64,000 nt of DNA from contig NC_067201.1 in the NCBI RefSeq assembly GCF_000699445.3, forward strand, positions 13,819,501 to 13,883,500, read 5' to 3'. Position 1 is the first letter of the stretch; each line of letters starts with the position of its first letter. This DNA comes from Schistosoma haematobium. Its lineage: Eukaryota; Platyhelminthes; Trematoda; Strigeidida; Schistosomatidae. A program made the translations under genes and the position numbers. The notes under the pieces are model-generated. The model did not search any database. It was not told where the DNA came from and saw nothing but the letters and a program-made list of their open reading frames with translations. This document shows positions 36,570 through 49,156 of this stretch, piece after piece.

Positions 36570-37830
36570 GAAGTAGAACAAATGTTACACGAACTGCATG
36601 GACTGAGGTCTTTACAGGTAGAAGTTGCGGGACCTCACATACCATGAGCAATACCGCGAAGTCCACAAAACAGCCCACAAGAGTTTAACAAAGAAATCTA
36701 ACCTTTCTCTGTAAAGTTAAAAGAATGAGGGAAAAACTTAGGTCACAGTGAAATGATGAAACTAATGGCAAATTTTGAAAAGCTAGAATCATTTGATCAT
36801 GAACTCTGGGACAGTCTAGAGGAGAGTATATAGCAAGCCTGATAAAAATGCTTTAGAATGCTCATAACGCCTGTTTTTGCAAATAAACCAGATGATGAGA
36901 GGTGTAGGAAGAGTTAACATAGACCAGCTTTGTAACTAATTTTTGTTGTTATTCGCAGTCTCCTCTAAGCGTCACTCCGTTTCTCCCATTATCTGTCTGG
37001 ATCAATGAATGTATTAAATATACGTATTCAAAATTCATTCTCGAATTTGGCTTATTTTACTCCGTCATTTTCCAGCGAGAATTAAGTCGACAAATATATA
37101 CGTGGGTTGGCAGTGTGTATAATTCGATAACATACGATATAATTGGTCAGAGACAAAGAAAATAAAGAGGATACGTCTGTGGGATCAGTGAAGAAACATT
37201 GGACACTAGCCAAAATACTTACCATGCTGAATGTATTCTTGTATCAGGCGGCTTATTTCCGAGTGCTTTATAGTTAATCACAACTCACAAAGGTCGAAAA
37301 TGGCTAACGTCGACATGGAATGATATGCCCAGAGGACTGGTCGTCTCTAATACATTACCTTACTTCAATCAGAAACTTCTTTTTAGCAAGATTTTGTCTG
37401 AGATCTAAGTAAATTAAAGAAGCAGGATATGATGACCCTAAGGTTAAGGTCAACTGTGGTAAAATCAGTGGTCTTTGCTATTCTGTACAAAATAAAATAA
37501 ATGCTACAATGTTACTTATGCACTGAATATTGGACCACGAAACTAGATTTAAGATAATCATACCAGCAAACTAGATCAAGATATACACAAATAAACAATT
37601 TTGATCAACAATTAAGGACCAGATAATAAAAATAGGAATTTCACTGAAAGTATATGTACTTCATGCACAGTCGAACGTATGCTTGAAACCAATTCTAAGA
37701 AGGGATTCTCAATGTAATACAGTATCTCGTACATTTATGAAAATTAATGATATTTAAAATCCCGTCAACACTGAGTATGAGAAACAAAAATTTTTGTATC
37801 GAGCTCTGTGGTATTCCGCCAAATACTGTT
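36570..37830. other. Unassigned sequence
   Basis: Less AT-rich than the introns. Short broken frames only; probably old mobile DNA, but no family motif recognised. Confidence 0.35.
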
Positions 37831-37839
37831 TTTCAAGAT

Positions 37840-38160
37840 GAGCACATGGAGTTCATTCGTACTTCTTTAAATCAAGTGGAGAGTTCCTAAACCACAAAAG
37901 TAGATGCTCAGTGATTCCCATGCGTCCTAGCTTAAAACGGAGATCAATGTACACGACATTCTTGAAACCTTTGCTAAAGTCTATAGCGATAACATCTGCT
38001 GCTTTTACGTTATTTAGCAACTCAGCCTTATGTGATATTTTCTATGCCGTATTGATTCTTTTATGTGATGTAACAAATATAATACTTTCAGTTGTCCTCA
38101 TCAGCTTCTATCTGACCAGATTATTTCGATAATTTTTAGTAGGCACATCCATTCGATTAC
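37840..38160 (-). mobile_element. CR1-like reverse transcriptase relic
   Basis: Minus strand: LLNNVKAADVIAIDFSKGFK followed by LRFKLGRMGITEHLLLWFRN. This fits reverse transcriptase motif A of CR1/SR1-type non-LTR elements (DVIYIDFSKAFDKV) and the following YGI...LLxWxxxFL helix. Flanking frames are broken. Confidence 0.7.
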
Positions 38161-41100
38161 TTTCAGTTATTATATTCTGCCCGTTCCTCGTTAGTGGCAG
38201 ATTAGTTTTGTGTGACAAACATTTCCTCATCCTAGGTTGTGCACTGATTAATAATACACTGGTTAGTCGCTTTAAAATTTCCACCATAACACTCAGAAGG
38301 CAAACTACTCTTTAGCTTATTGGATATTAGTTCGGCACTACCTTTCAAATTGGTGTATTGTGTTTTTACGAACTAATTATTCTTTTGTACCTGATATGTG
38401 CCTGATTGTGAGTTCTAAATATAATACGTTCGTCTGTGCTTATTCCCCCTCTTGCACTTGCTGTCTTTACTAATGCTTAATATATCCTCACATCTATCTC
38501 AAACATAAGTCTTGATTTCCAAATTACCTTGCGCCCTCTGCTTGAACCTGTGTCTATTTATTTCTATTTCAACACTATTTAACTAGTCTGCTACTAATCA
38601 CTTTCCAATCATGCCTCTAAAAATTTTGCAAGCTCCTGTTTCTAGGCATCCAGCCAAACATAGGAAAATAACACTATTTAGAAGTGCCACCGAAAAAAAC
38701 TTCAAGACGTTTCAACGACTCGTGCTACTCCATCCACCCAGAAACAGACTAGCCTGAGCCAGTTCTCGCCATTCTATACATCTTCAAGACTCTCTTAGTA
38801 AACAATGATGAAAATGGTCACTGCAACCGTATGGATGACATAAGAGAGCTGGAAGTTCACATGTACATTCCTAATATACTTAAATACCTTTTCAACCCCA
38901 ACCTCACTGAAATCTCAAATCAAATGAGTGAGACAAATAATTTCCTGGATTTCATTGCTTAAGAGGTGTTTGAATGAATAAGACGATCCGGAAACCCATT
39001 CGTGTTTTATGTGCAGGCACACACATCGTAAAAATTACCAAGGCTAAGTTGCTTAAAGCCAGTAATATGACACACATACCATGTCTAAACACAAGGCCAA
39101 AAACGTCACGCTGATATGCGTCTACCGATGGTGTTTAAATTCAGCACATCGGTAGATGTGACTGGGCTTCTGGGTTTCTCGAATACCATCAGAAAAAAAA
39201 ACAGATTTCCAGAGATGTTAAGATTCTCTCGGATAAGCCATTATGTCAGAGAAAGGGGAATAAGCAAGTTATCACTAACATCAAGATACCAAACGTATCG
39301 TAATCCTGAAAATCATAAAATCAAGTATGATCCTGAAAGAATCTCAGACTTTACAAGTAAACCACCACTGATAAACTCGACCAATCTCTTGAACTTCATA
39401 ATCTAGGAGACCTTATCATGAACGGTTTTGCTGGTGACGACCCAGATGATACAATTAAAATTTCTGCCAGTGAAACACCATGTCGTAGTAGATGCGAAAC
39501 AGCCAGCGGTCGAATTAGTGGGAAAAAATATATAACCGACCATATACCCTTGGTTCTCAACCGCAAGATCCTCGAAACCGAATATACGATAACTGGGAAC
39601 ATTTGTATTCAGCACTTAACACATAGAACAGTCCACAAATGGTTGATGCAGTAACCCTTGATGATAATGGCATAACACAGTTATACAGGAGTGGTCATTC
39701 TATGTTATTTTCTCCCTTCCACACTAAATATATTATTCCATCCTTAGACCAAATACATTCTTCAGAAGCGTTAAGTAGCATATCTCCGACCGTCAGCACA
39801 GACAATGACGTGACTTTCACGTTAGATCTTACTGGTTAGGTAGTCACATCGTGGCAAATCTACAATTTATGAATTAGGTCTATCATTCTGGTAGCGGATA
39901 AAAATATACTTAATACCGAGCTAGTCAGTAACCCTATATAGCTATTTGGTATATATGATCTTGTGGATCGATGCCTAGATATCAACATTGGAAACGTACT
40001 GATAAAGGTTTCGATTTCCGTGTTGTAGAATTACGAGATTCGGCAGCTGAACTTCTCAAAAATAGTATTAAGGTCGTCTACAGTGCTGCCGTTAATTATG
40101 AAGAACCTAGTAATATTGAGAGGATTCGATTTCACGCGAGACTTGAGAAGCCGAACTATTTGTACGTCTGGTTCCTTTTTACCTGAAGCTTTATTCGAGG
40201 TAGTTAAAAGATACTTTTGTCGGCATTAGTCGTTTCTGTCAGTTGGCTTAGGTACAATGTGAAGCGCATACATGTTATGATGCCCGTGATAGCGTAACAC
40301 CAATTTTCTCAGCTTTACCTTGAACAGTTAAGGAGTATTTTGGCTCCTATTAGCGTTATAAATGACTGCCAATATTTGGAGCAGTTCAGTTAGAGCCATG
40401 CGCCAACATGTGGTATAAGTCAAAAAGCACGATGTCAATGTTGTTTGTAGTGAAGTACGATTCCCATGGTAAGCGTTGAATACGAGTTTCAGTGCGCCAG
40501 CATGTTTTGTTGTCTAAACTGCATGCTCTGGTACTGTGTTTCAGACTAATAGTTCAGTGATATAGTGTATGGATAATGAAATATACTCAATGACACCTTA
40601 TGGTCACTCATAAAACGCTCATGACTGAAGTGCACCGCTATAGGGCCGAATTTGATTGCGAATATCAAGTCAAGTATATCATTCATCCTAGTCAGCTTTC
40701 GTACCTGTCGGGCCCATTCAAATAAATCTTTAGTTTCAACCGAATTGTCACATTGTTACGGCACCAAAGTCGAATTCCACACAATTTTTAGCAGAATAAA
40801 ACCTCTTCCAGTTGTTTCAAACGTGTTTATTTAGGGGGACAGAACGGAGAATATGTTTGTTGACAATTTGTCAAATTTAGTATCCACATGGAGTATCCGG
40901 TAATACATAAACTATCAGTAGATGACTTTTCGATCTGCAGTTTACGGTAGCTCAAGTGGAGTCAGCATTGGCGTCACGATGTTCACTCTCAAACTTACAT
41001 CCTTAAATGTTCGAACGCATATAGATAATTGTAGTGCCTTCCACTTCATGACGTCTATCGAATTGAAGGAAATTGGGCGGCCAAAAATGGATTCTTTTTG

Positions 41101-41440
41101 CCACGTCTCCGTTGTGAGTACAGTGCTTTGATTTACAAGCTATTAAGAAGTTTAAGAGTAGCTTTTTGCACTATTTATTTTGGTTGCGGATTCGCAGTAA
41201 TACGTGTTAAACATAGCGATGAATCGTTCTACAACCTTAGAAAATCATGACCTGTTTTCCTTTTCATCCCTATTACGCTCATTCGGACTGGCTAAAATAA
41301 AGCTCTCATGCGCATCTAACCAAAAGCATGAAGCGCTGGTATACGTACATAACCAATTCACCAAGATAAATGGATGCATTTCTCAAACTAAGTAATGCCA
41401 GTAATACTTATTTGACAGGAATATATGTAGCATAGACACC
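38161..41440. other. Unassigned, probably decayed mobile DNA
   Basis: Several short open frames (39116-39406, 39418-39654, 39639-39839, 39971-40186, 40922-41131 on +) with no motif I recognise. Base composition is less AT-rich than the introns. The position between two CR1-like relics suggests old retrotransposon sequence. No splice-consistent gene model found. Confidence 0.35.
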
Positions 41441-41449
41441 TGAAAACAC

Positions 41450-42480
41450 GACTGAATAACTGGAAACACGAGGCATGTCATTGTTTCATAACGACAGAGA
41501 AACTGGACTGGGAGGCGCCGCTATCATATACCCACTCTTGCTTGGTTAAACATCAAGTGTACACTCAAGCATCCATGAATCTTCATCAGTTTAAATGGTG
41601 CCCATTAAGACTGTGTTACACTTCAGGACGTTGAGTTGAAATCATCTGCAGAAAGCTCACTGCTGAAACTGAGTATGACAACTGAATGCTGAAGCTATCA
41701 CTCTGCTTCAATCATTTGTGATACACTCACATCCTAATCTTCAGACAAATGTCAGTCTTCATAAATTCATCTTCACTGAACACATACACAATGAAAGTAG
41801 TGACTATACCAAAAATTTATTAGAATTCTTTATTCGAGTATTAGGATTATTCAGAAGTGTTAACTTGGTAAATAAATGGAGAAAAGGCCAGTTTTCATCA
41901 CACTTAGACTGTATCTTTTCAAATGAATAATTCTTAATTGAGAACTTCTTAATCCTAGCTCTCCTTGTAAAACCCGTTACCACATTATATCCTTTGACTT
42001 CATTACCAAAACTATGATCAAATATCCTACTGATAGGAGTTGGAATTTCATGCATCTAGATATGTCAGCTTTAAAAGAAAACATACAGCAGGTGAACAGG
42101 GCATTTATCCTCAACTTGATGTAGTTGCTCACTGACGTTTCTCACTCCACACGGCCTAACGGGTTTCAAATCAGTTCATCCCACAAACAGTCCCTAAAAG
42201 ATACGTGCAATTTAAAGTGATAAAGAATAGCACTCTTCGAATGCTTATATTAAAAAAGGTGCTACTGGTGGGAATACAAATTAGCCCGTGATGAAAACAT
42301 ACATTGGTGGTTTAAAAAAACAAAAAAGCAATGCAGAAAGGGGCTGAAAGAGGATAGGCTGCGCTATTAGATCGAGCTAATGAACAAATATGTATCAAAT
42401 CGGAAAGCGTACTGCAGCCTTTTTTCGAAAGGACATGGCCGTAGTCTCCTAGTTATTAGTTTTTGATGGATACCCAAACT
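41450..42480 (+). mobile_element. CR1-like endonuclease / pre-RT relic
   Basis: Broken + strand frames: FHNDRETGLGGGAAIIYPLL near 41490, LLEFFIRVLGLFRSVNLVNK, then WRKGQFSSHLDCIFSNE ending at 41930, and LARDENIHWWFKKTKKQCRK near 42285. This is the order of the end of a CR1-type apurinic endonuclease (R..R.GGG.AIY..., then SxLDxIFxNE) and the following linker. Several stops and frameshifts. Confidence 0.6.
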
Positions 42481-45295
42481 AACAACTAGGATTATGCCAC
42501 AAAGCTCCTAACACGACAGTATTTTCACAGATTTTAGCCATCACATGCAATGTAAACCAATAAGAGCTTCACATACGACTTAAAGTGGGTCTCAGAGGCA
42601 AGCTTAAGAACTTGATTACTGTATTAAAAACTACACTATCTAAATAGCGATACTTTTCATGCCACTCATTAAGCGGAAAACCATGGGCTTACTTTCTACA
42701 ACAATCAAAAGTGTAAAGTAGTCCATTTGGAAGATGTCACGAACGAAACATAAAACTTCGATGTTTTCTCTCAATAATATGTATTCACTTGAATTCATAA
42801 ATTCAGAAATCGCCTTATAATTAATTGAGTCATCACAAACACTGTTTAGCATCTCCCCAAATTCTTACCTAGGCCCAGTTACAACAGGAATCAAAGGTGA
42901 AATATCCAGAAATCGGATGCACAGCGCACTAAATTTCACTAAAGACAAGCCTTATACTCTTTATGAATAGTTAAGTCCCAGAATTCACTGACTGTTGGAA
43001 TAGTTCAAGAAGCCTACTTGGAGTCCTTCGATAGAAAACTTGGTATATCCTCAGGGACTCGTGGAAGTATTTCATTACAACTTACTAAGATTTTCCTTCC
43101 ATTTGTTAAATATGCATGCATTCCTAAATGAGGCATCGGTGACCCAGTGGTAAAAGAAACGAAAGCCTGCTTAATGAAAGCTTCTCGTATCACACCCACA
43201 ACCATTAAAATCATTTGGACCATTACAACAGGCAACGCAAAAGTATCATCGTCCAACAATCATCCCCATATTTCACAACCAAACAGTATCACAAGACTGA
43301 ATAGTACACTCTCCCTCCCGTAACGCTGTGAGAACAAGTTGATAGCCACGTGGATGAATTTATGTAAAATTGAAGAGAAACTGCACTAACAAACGTCTTG
43401 CTATCAAGGAGCATAGCTATGATCAGTCAGAACAACGGAGCTTCTCCGTTACCACCAATAGGACTTGTGTACACATCTTCGGATGCTCCAAAGCACAGAT
43501 GAATAAACTTTCTGGTCAAAGGTTCACCAAGAGCACGGATTAAATGGTAGTTATTAATGAATCTCACCGAGAGATCGTCGCTCTACGTGGAGCACGACAT
43601 GCTATTCAACGTACGGAGAACTAAGTCGATTATGTAGTATCTTGTTCAGTGATTGCTGTGATGGTTATAGCGACCATCAAATGCACACTTACCTCCACGA
43701 ATTAGATCTTTGACATGTGCATATAAAATATGACCACACTGCAACATGTACTCATTTAAACGTTCAGAAACACATCTCAGTCTCACACACTGTCTTCGTC
43801 GTAACATAAGATGCATTTTTCTGCTATTACTTCCTGTCTCATTCTCTCTAATCGTCCGCAATTAATAACTACAATCTTGGTTATGAAAGCTGTGAGCTCA
43901 TTTACAAGAGTTTGGAGTGATCTTGAAATTTGAAATTGATGGTACTTTGATTATATCCTTTGCCTCAAGTTTTGGGAAACGTTGAAGATTCTTTATTGCG
44001 TTATACAGACGGAAATGTAGGTTAACGTCTGCCTTACTCTTCTCCTGAGATGTTCTCTTAAGTGTATATGAGCACTTTCCACACCGTTGTTTGTGTGGTT
44101 ACCCAGGCTTAGTTCAGGCCGCTGATAACAGGAACGCACATTGACTTACAGTCAATCCGGTTATTTCTTATGTATCCACAGGCTCGTGAGAAATGGGTTC
44201 TCAGGCACTCTCACTTCATAGTAGATCTTAATATAGTAGATTATTAAAAAAATGAATTTGACGTGTTAGATCGCCTGGTTCTTATAAGATATCCCAAGAG
44301 TTTGCGAAGATCAGGACCTCTGAACTACAGCAAATGATTTGTGCAGTTAGTGCTTAGCTTCCTGAAAAGTACTCCTAAAAATTGGAACGGTCATAGCACT
44401 ATGTCGGCACGACTGTGCCCAGACTGTACTACGGAATCCATAACAATTTTGTGTGTATTATATGTACCACACGTGTCTTTGAAGTACTCGAGTAGCCTTA
44501 CGACGTCTTCGCATCATTTTTGTCTGCGAAGAGCATGCATAACGATGTTCTCTTGCCTAAGATTGTCAGTAACGACTAGCTAGAACGGTGAAAAACTTCG
44601 AATTAAGGTTGTTATTACTCGTTACTTCCTCAACCTTGTTGTCGAGGCGATATATACTACCTCTAGAAACGCGTGGCAGATAGCCATTTTCTCCCTGCTA
44701 CTGAAACAAATCATAGAAATATTCCCATTTTCTCCGAATAATTCTGTTTGGTTGAATGCTCTATAAGATCCCGTTGTTATGTTTAATGTCAAAACTCAAT
44801 TAATTCGACTATATGTTTAACAACCTGGATACAACTGTGACGTAATTATGGCAACATCGTCCTCGGTAAGCTGCTTGTGAATTTTCCAAGAAACCAGATG
44901 TCGAATGCTACGCATTGGTGTATTACTCAACAAAGACTGTATTAAATATAATCGTTCACTTGACAACAACTGTCATCTCGAGTGATCTACAGAAGCATAT
45001 CCTTCTGGGGAAGGATAGTTGTGCAGGGTTTTAACTGAGGTAACTTTAAGCTCATCATTTGCTGCACGGACCCGAAATCCAGTGGCAATACTTTGACCTT
45101 AAGGATAAGTTCATTCGAAATGAAGCATACGTAGATGACCGACGTCGTTTTCCTTGTCTAGCTTGTGATGGTGAGTTGGGAGGTGTATGCTCTTTGCAGG
45201 AATGCTGATCACTACCACTATTTGCATCCTGATGACAAGTATCTGGTCCCGGTGTGCTGATCAACGTAGAGTCGAGTCTACGCCTGAGCTGCCAA

Positions 45296-45420
45296 TTTGG
45301 GGGAAAATTTGGACCATTTTGGGGAAGCCGCTATAATAAATTTTGAAGGAATGGCACAAAACCTCCGAATTTCCCCCAAACGTTGGGGAAGTCTATTTCA
45401 CTTTGAGGATTTCCCCAAAG
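45296..45420. repeat. Inverted repeats with TTGGGG / CCCCAA runs
   Basis: TTTGGGGGAAAATT (45296-45309) and TTTTGGGGAAG (45317-45327) face AATTTCCCCCAAA (45368-45380) and ATTTCCCCAAAG (45409-45420). Nested or alternative hairpins are possible. Confidence 0.6.
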
Positions 45421-45989
45421 TTGGGAATTTGGGCGTCCATTTGTACAAATATAGATGATGAAAAATACTTTGGAGTTGGGTCGTCTCTGTTTTTTGTATA
45501 CTGATATAACATGCTTAGTGTGCGTATACTATACAAAGAACTATTAATCAAGGATGTTCTATTACCTTATGTACTTCAGGCAGGTCTCAAAATTGTCCCA
45601 ACCGGTAAATCGTCGCGATAGCACAATATCAGTGCAGATTCGTCCTATATTGTACATCGTTATGTTAAGATCATCTCCGTCACTTAAAGGATGAAGGTTA
45701 TCAGACAGTGAGGCTAAACCCAAATCAAATTTGGGGTTATTTCGATTTGACCGCTTCTGCTAAACCTTACGAATTGTCGAGGTGACGCACCAATGGTTTT
45801 ACAGCAGTTTGACCTTCAATTGCTCAGTTACATCCACGATGGGCGATGCCACTGAATCATTGACTTTTCAGTGCACGGATTGATTAAAGTTAGTGGTATT
45901 TCTGTTTTCCAGACCAATTTATGAGTCCCCTTTCTAATATCGTTTTCTAACTTCATGCAATGGTTAATTTTTTTCACCACTTAAAATTT

Positions 45990-46015
45990 CTAACCACTAG
46001 TATACTAGTGGTTAG
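45990..46015. repeat. Perfect 26-base palindrome
   Basis: CTAACCACTAGTA is followed directly by TACTAGTGGTTAG; every base pairs and there is no loop spacer. Confidence 0.9.
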
Positions 46016-47339
46016 TCATCCAGCTAGATGACGTTTTCCAGGGTAATTTCCCAAGCAAACGAAATGGGAAATAGAGGCGAACTCGGGATAAATCTTCGTG
46101 ATATTCCATATGCATATAGAGGACTAAAAATAGAATTGTGTCGGACCCCCTTTCGCTTTATGTTTGAAATGTCGCCAAATTTCCTCTTTTCGCCTAGCCA
46201 CAAATGTTCTCCTTGTTCCCCCTTATTTCCACTACAAAACAAAGGTTTGATTGCGCTTGATTAATTGTAAAAACATACTGGGCAGAAACCTTTATTAACT
46301 GGAAATAACAGTTTGCAGGTAGATTATTAGCAAATAGATGCTCGTCACGCATTTTCATTTGGTGAATGAGGAGTACTGAGATGTTAGCATTTCATCGTGA
46401 ATTTATTTCCATTTCCAGCATTTTGATGTAATGTAAACCATGATGAATAACAGACCGACCCCAATTACCAATACATTCAGTGTGTTTTATCCTACCTCAA
46501 GTTTGCTGTTACTTACGATGTAGTAGATAAATTAAATGTAATGCGTTATTCATTGTGTCATAATTGTTCAGTGAATATGAAATCAGACACGCTATAACAA
46601 TATACACGTAATTAGTCTCAACGTACTACATCCAAGTGAGGAAGTAAATGCATGGTAAGAGAAAGTTTTATTAGGAAATTAATTTTAACATAAAAATAAA
46701 TTCCCAAGAACCCCCCCCCATTTTGAACTGCAGTGTTACTATCCTGAATCAAACTAATCCTCTCGTGAATTCCGAAGTGTAATAAACCAACATCTACAAC
46801 AATGTTTAACTCCCATCATTTTTTAAAATGAGATTTACGGTGATGTTCGTTAATGCTGAACACTGAACCCATAGAAAGGTTATCATTTGCAATTAGTACT
46901 CGCATTTTCTATTTTCTCTCCATGAAACTTCTGTTATGTCTCTCGTTCCATGGATTTGCCCTTGCTTCGCGACGTTATATAGTTTGGTAGGTTCTTCCTA
47001 CGTGACGGGTGACAATAAGAACCGTGATTTTAGCGTGCCTAGTTGGGAAGAAAAAAACTTCGTGTGTTATTGTGAAACATGCACTTCTGAGGCGCTCTTT
47101 TCGATAAACTACCAGATAGTCAGATGTGTCTGGCAATTTCAGGTTTTATGACGTATGACAAGATATAGCGCATGGGGTTTTTAGGATTATCATCTATTAA
47201 TCGCATCACCAATGTGTGAGAGCACTTATCACTTCTCAGTTGCTCACACCATAGAAAGATGCTTCTTATTGAGAGACCTGAAGAACAAACTGGATTAGTG
47301 ACAGTCTTAGCTACCTGGGAGCGTAACCTCAAGGCCCAT

Positions 47340-48063
47340 GGGACATCGTCTTAAAACTGGTCACACACGACTGTCTTGTGGCAGGCTTTTTATGTGTTAG
47401 CTTCAAAAGGTACTACCACAGTCAGTCAGCTACAACGTAGGACCAGGCACATATATGCATCGGTCCAAGTTGCCATACCTCATTAACACAACAAGATGGA
47501 CACCGGATTCATAAAAGTAGTTAATTCAGAGGTGGTAATATATAAAAGAAAGATTGCAATAAGGATATAGTACAGGAAGAAAGGATTAGTTCGTAGAAAG
47601 AAAGATATAAAGCAATTTTAATCTCTTAGTTTAAGAGAAGACAGAGAGTGTATACACCGACGCCATTGTGACCCATTCTGAGCCATGTCACCAAGAGTCT
47701 CCAACCATTGGTTACGATAGTCACGCGGACCCCAACCAAGTAGTCTGCATCTACCAACATGACTCAAACTAGAAGTTAGTGACTTTGTGGACTGATGCCA
47801 GGCTTTGGTTTGGCCGCCCCTAACTTTCTTCCAACCATCCCGAACACCGGTTAGCATTGCACGTCGTGGTAATCGGTGTTCGGGCATACATAACACGTGA
47901 CCCAACCATCTCAGTCGATGAAGATTAACAAACTCATCAACCGATTTACCATCATTCCCTAATACCCTGCGTTTAACCTCACTTTTACTTACCCGGTGAT
48001 CCCAGCAGACGCCAGCAATATTTCTAAGGCATCTGTGGTCAAAACCACAGGAGATGGCGATTC
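47340..48063 (-). mobile_element. RTE-like element, RT C-terminus and 3'UTR
   Basis: Minus frame inside 47618-48124 carries HRCLRNIAGVCWDHRVSKSE, RLRWLGHVLCMPEHRLPRRA and GWGPRDYRNQWLETLGDMAQ. These match the C-terminal segment of the complete element at 55057-58913 (RCLRRIADIQWQHHVS, RLRWLGHVLRM, GWGPRD) but from a different subfamily. Its 3'UTR (CAGTCAGTCAGCTACAACGT) recurs at 62827-62900. 5'-truncated. Confidence 0.75.
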
Positions 48064-48515
48064 GTGGGGCAAGATGCTTACGCTTGTTACCCCTCATGGA
48101 GGAGCATAGGTCGCTCACCAGCATTCTCCATCCAACTCTATCCTGGGCAATCCTTTCCAGCTGCTATTGGTCCTTTGTGACGTCTGCTACCAATTATCGA
48201 CGCAGTATGTTGTTTAGGCTTCATCTTTTTCATTTCTCTTCAGGATTCCAAGTTAGTGCCTGCCTCGTCATGCAGTTTGATGATTTCTTCAATGTGTGCC
48301 TTATCCACTTCCAACGTCTGTTCTTGATTTCCTCAGCTGGAAGTTGGTTTGTTCTCTCACACAGGCTGTTTCTGATGGCATCTGGCTAACGGACATTCAG
48401 TATTTTACGTAGACAACTGTTTATAATTACTTATACGTTCTTTATTATGGTTGTGGCGATTCTCCAAGTTCCAGATCCGTACAGTAGGACTGTCTTGATG
48501 ATCGTATTGTAAATA
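48064..48515 (-). mobile_element. RTE (SR2-like) 3' fragment, nested
   Basis: The reverse complement matches the end of the reverse transcriptase ORF: TTGTCTACGTAAAATACTGA, then GGAAGTGGATAAGGCACACA, GGATTGCCCAGGATAGAGTT, and the SSMRGNKRK end. Its 3' end directly abuts the other RTE fragment, so one open frame runs across the junction. Confidence 0.75.
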
Positions 48516-49156
48516 ATATGTGATATATGTACGGTCGGGCTTTTCTAATTCCTTCCGTTGTAACAGGCTGGCGTCGCTATAGGTGCTTGTTGTCTGATGC
48601 AAACGCCTTAGTTATCACACTTCACGGTCAGCAGCATAACATCAGACCGCTAGCTTGCTGCTCTTAGTCTTACTGTCCCTCAAATGATTTTCTGGAGTAG
48701 CAAGACCTAAAGAAAAAAGTATTCCAGCCAATATAGATCAACTGGAATATTACTATATGCATGCCTGATCACTACGTCAAGGAAGCAGATACAGTTGAAA
48801 AACAATAACGAGGTGGGGTACATGGACATAGTTTACAACTCTCTTTGAACCAAGAAGAAAGACGAAGTTTAGTTCAAGAAGGTTGATTTTATGATCAAGT
48901 GGTTGCCGTAGACTTCATAAGCGGAATGATCACAAATTAGTATCACTTTTGATGATAACAAGAGTGGAGTGGTAAAGTGCGTATAATTACAGAAACAAGT
49001 ATTTGAACTGAATATTTTGGTAACTTATTTTCTACTATCTTTTTGCTTAAGTACCAAATAATTTTAATTGTCGCCGTTTATTAATTTTAGCTAAGTAGTC
49101 GTCATTCAATTTATTCTTGTGGACGAAAACGCTTATAACGTAAACCACTACTTATA
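48516..49156. other. Upstream region of the three-exon gene
   Basis: No coding signal. A TTTTAG at 49085-49090 could be a 5'UTR splice acceptor; schistosomes also trans-splice a leader, which would need such a site. Confidence 0.35.

Larger units (their letters stand above)
42481..47339. other. Unassigned region with local inverted repeats
   Basis: No gene recognised. Short frames on both strands (for example 43014-43259 and 43646-43861 on minus) have no motif I can name. It contains a G-run/C-run inverted repeat (45296-45420) and a perfect 26-base palindrome (45990-46015). Confidence 0.35.
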
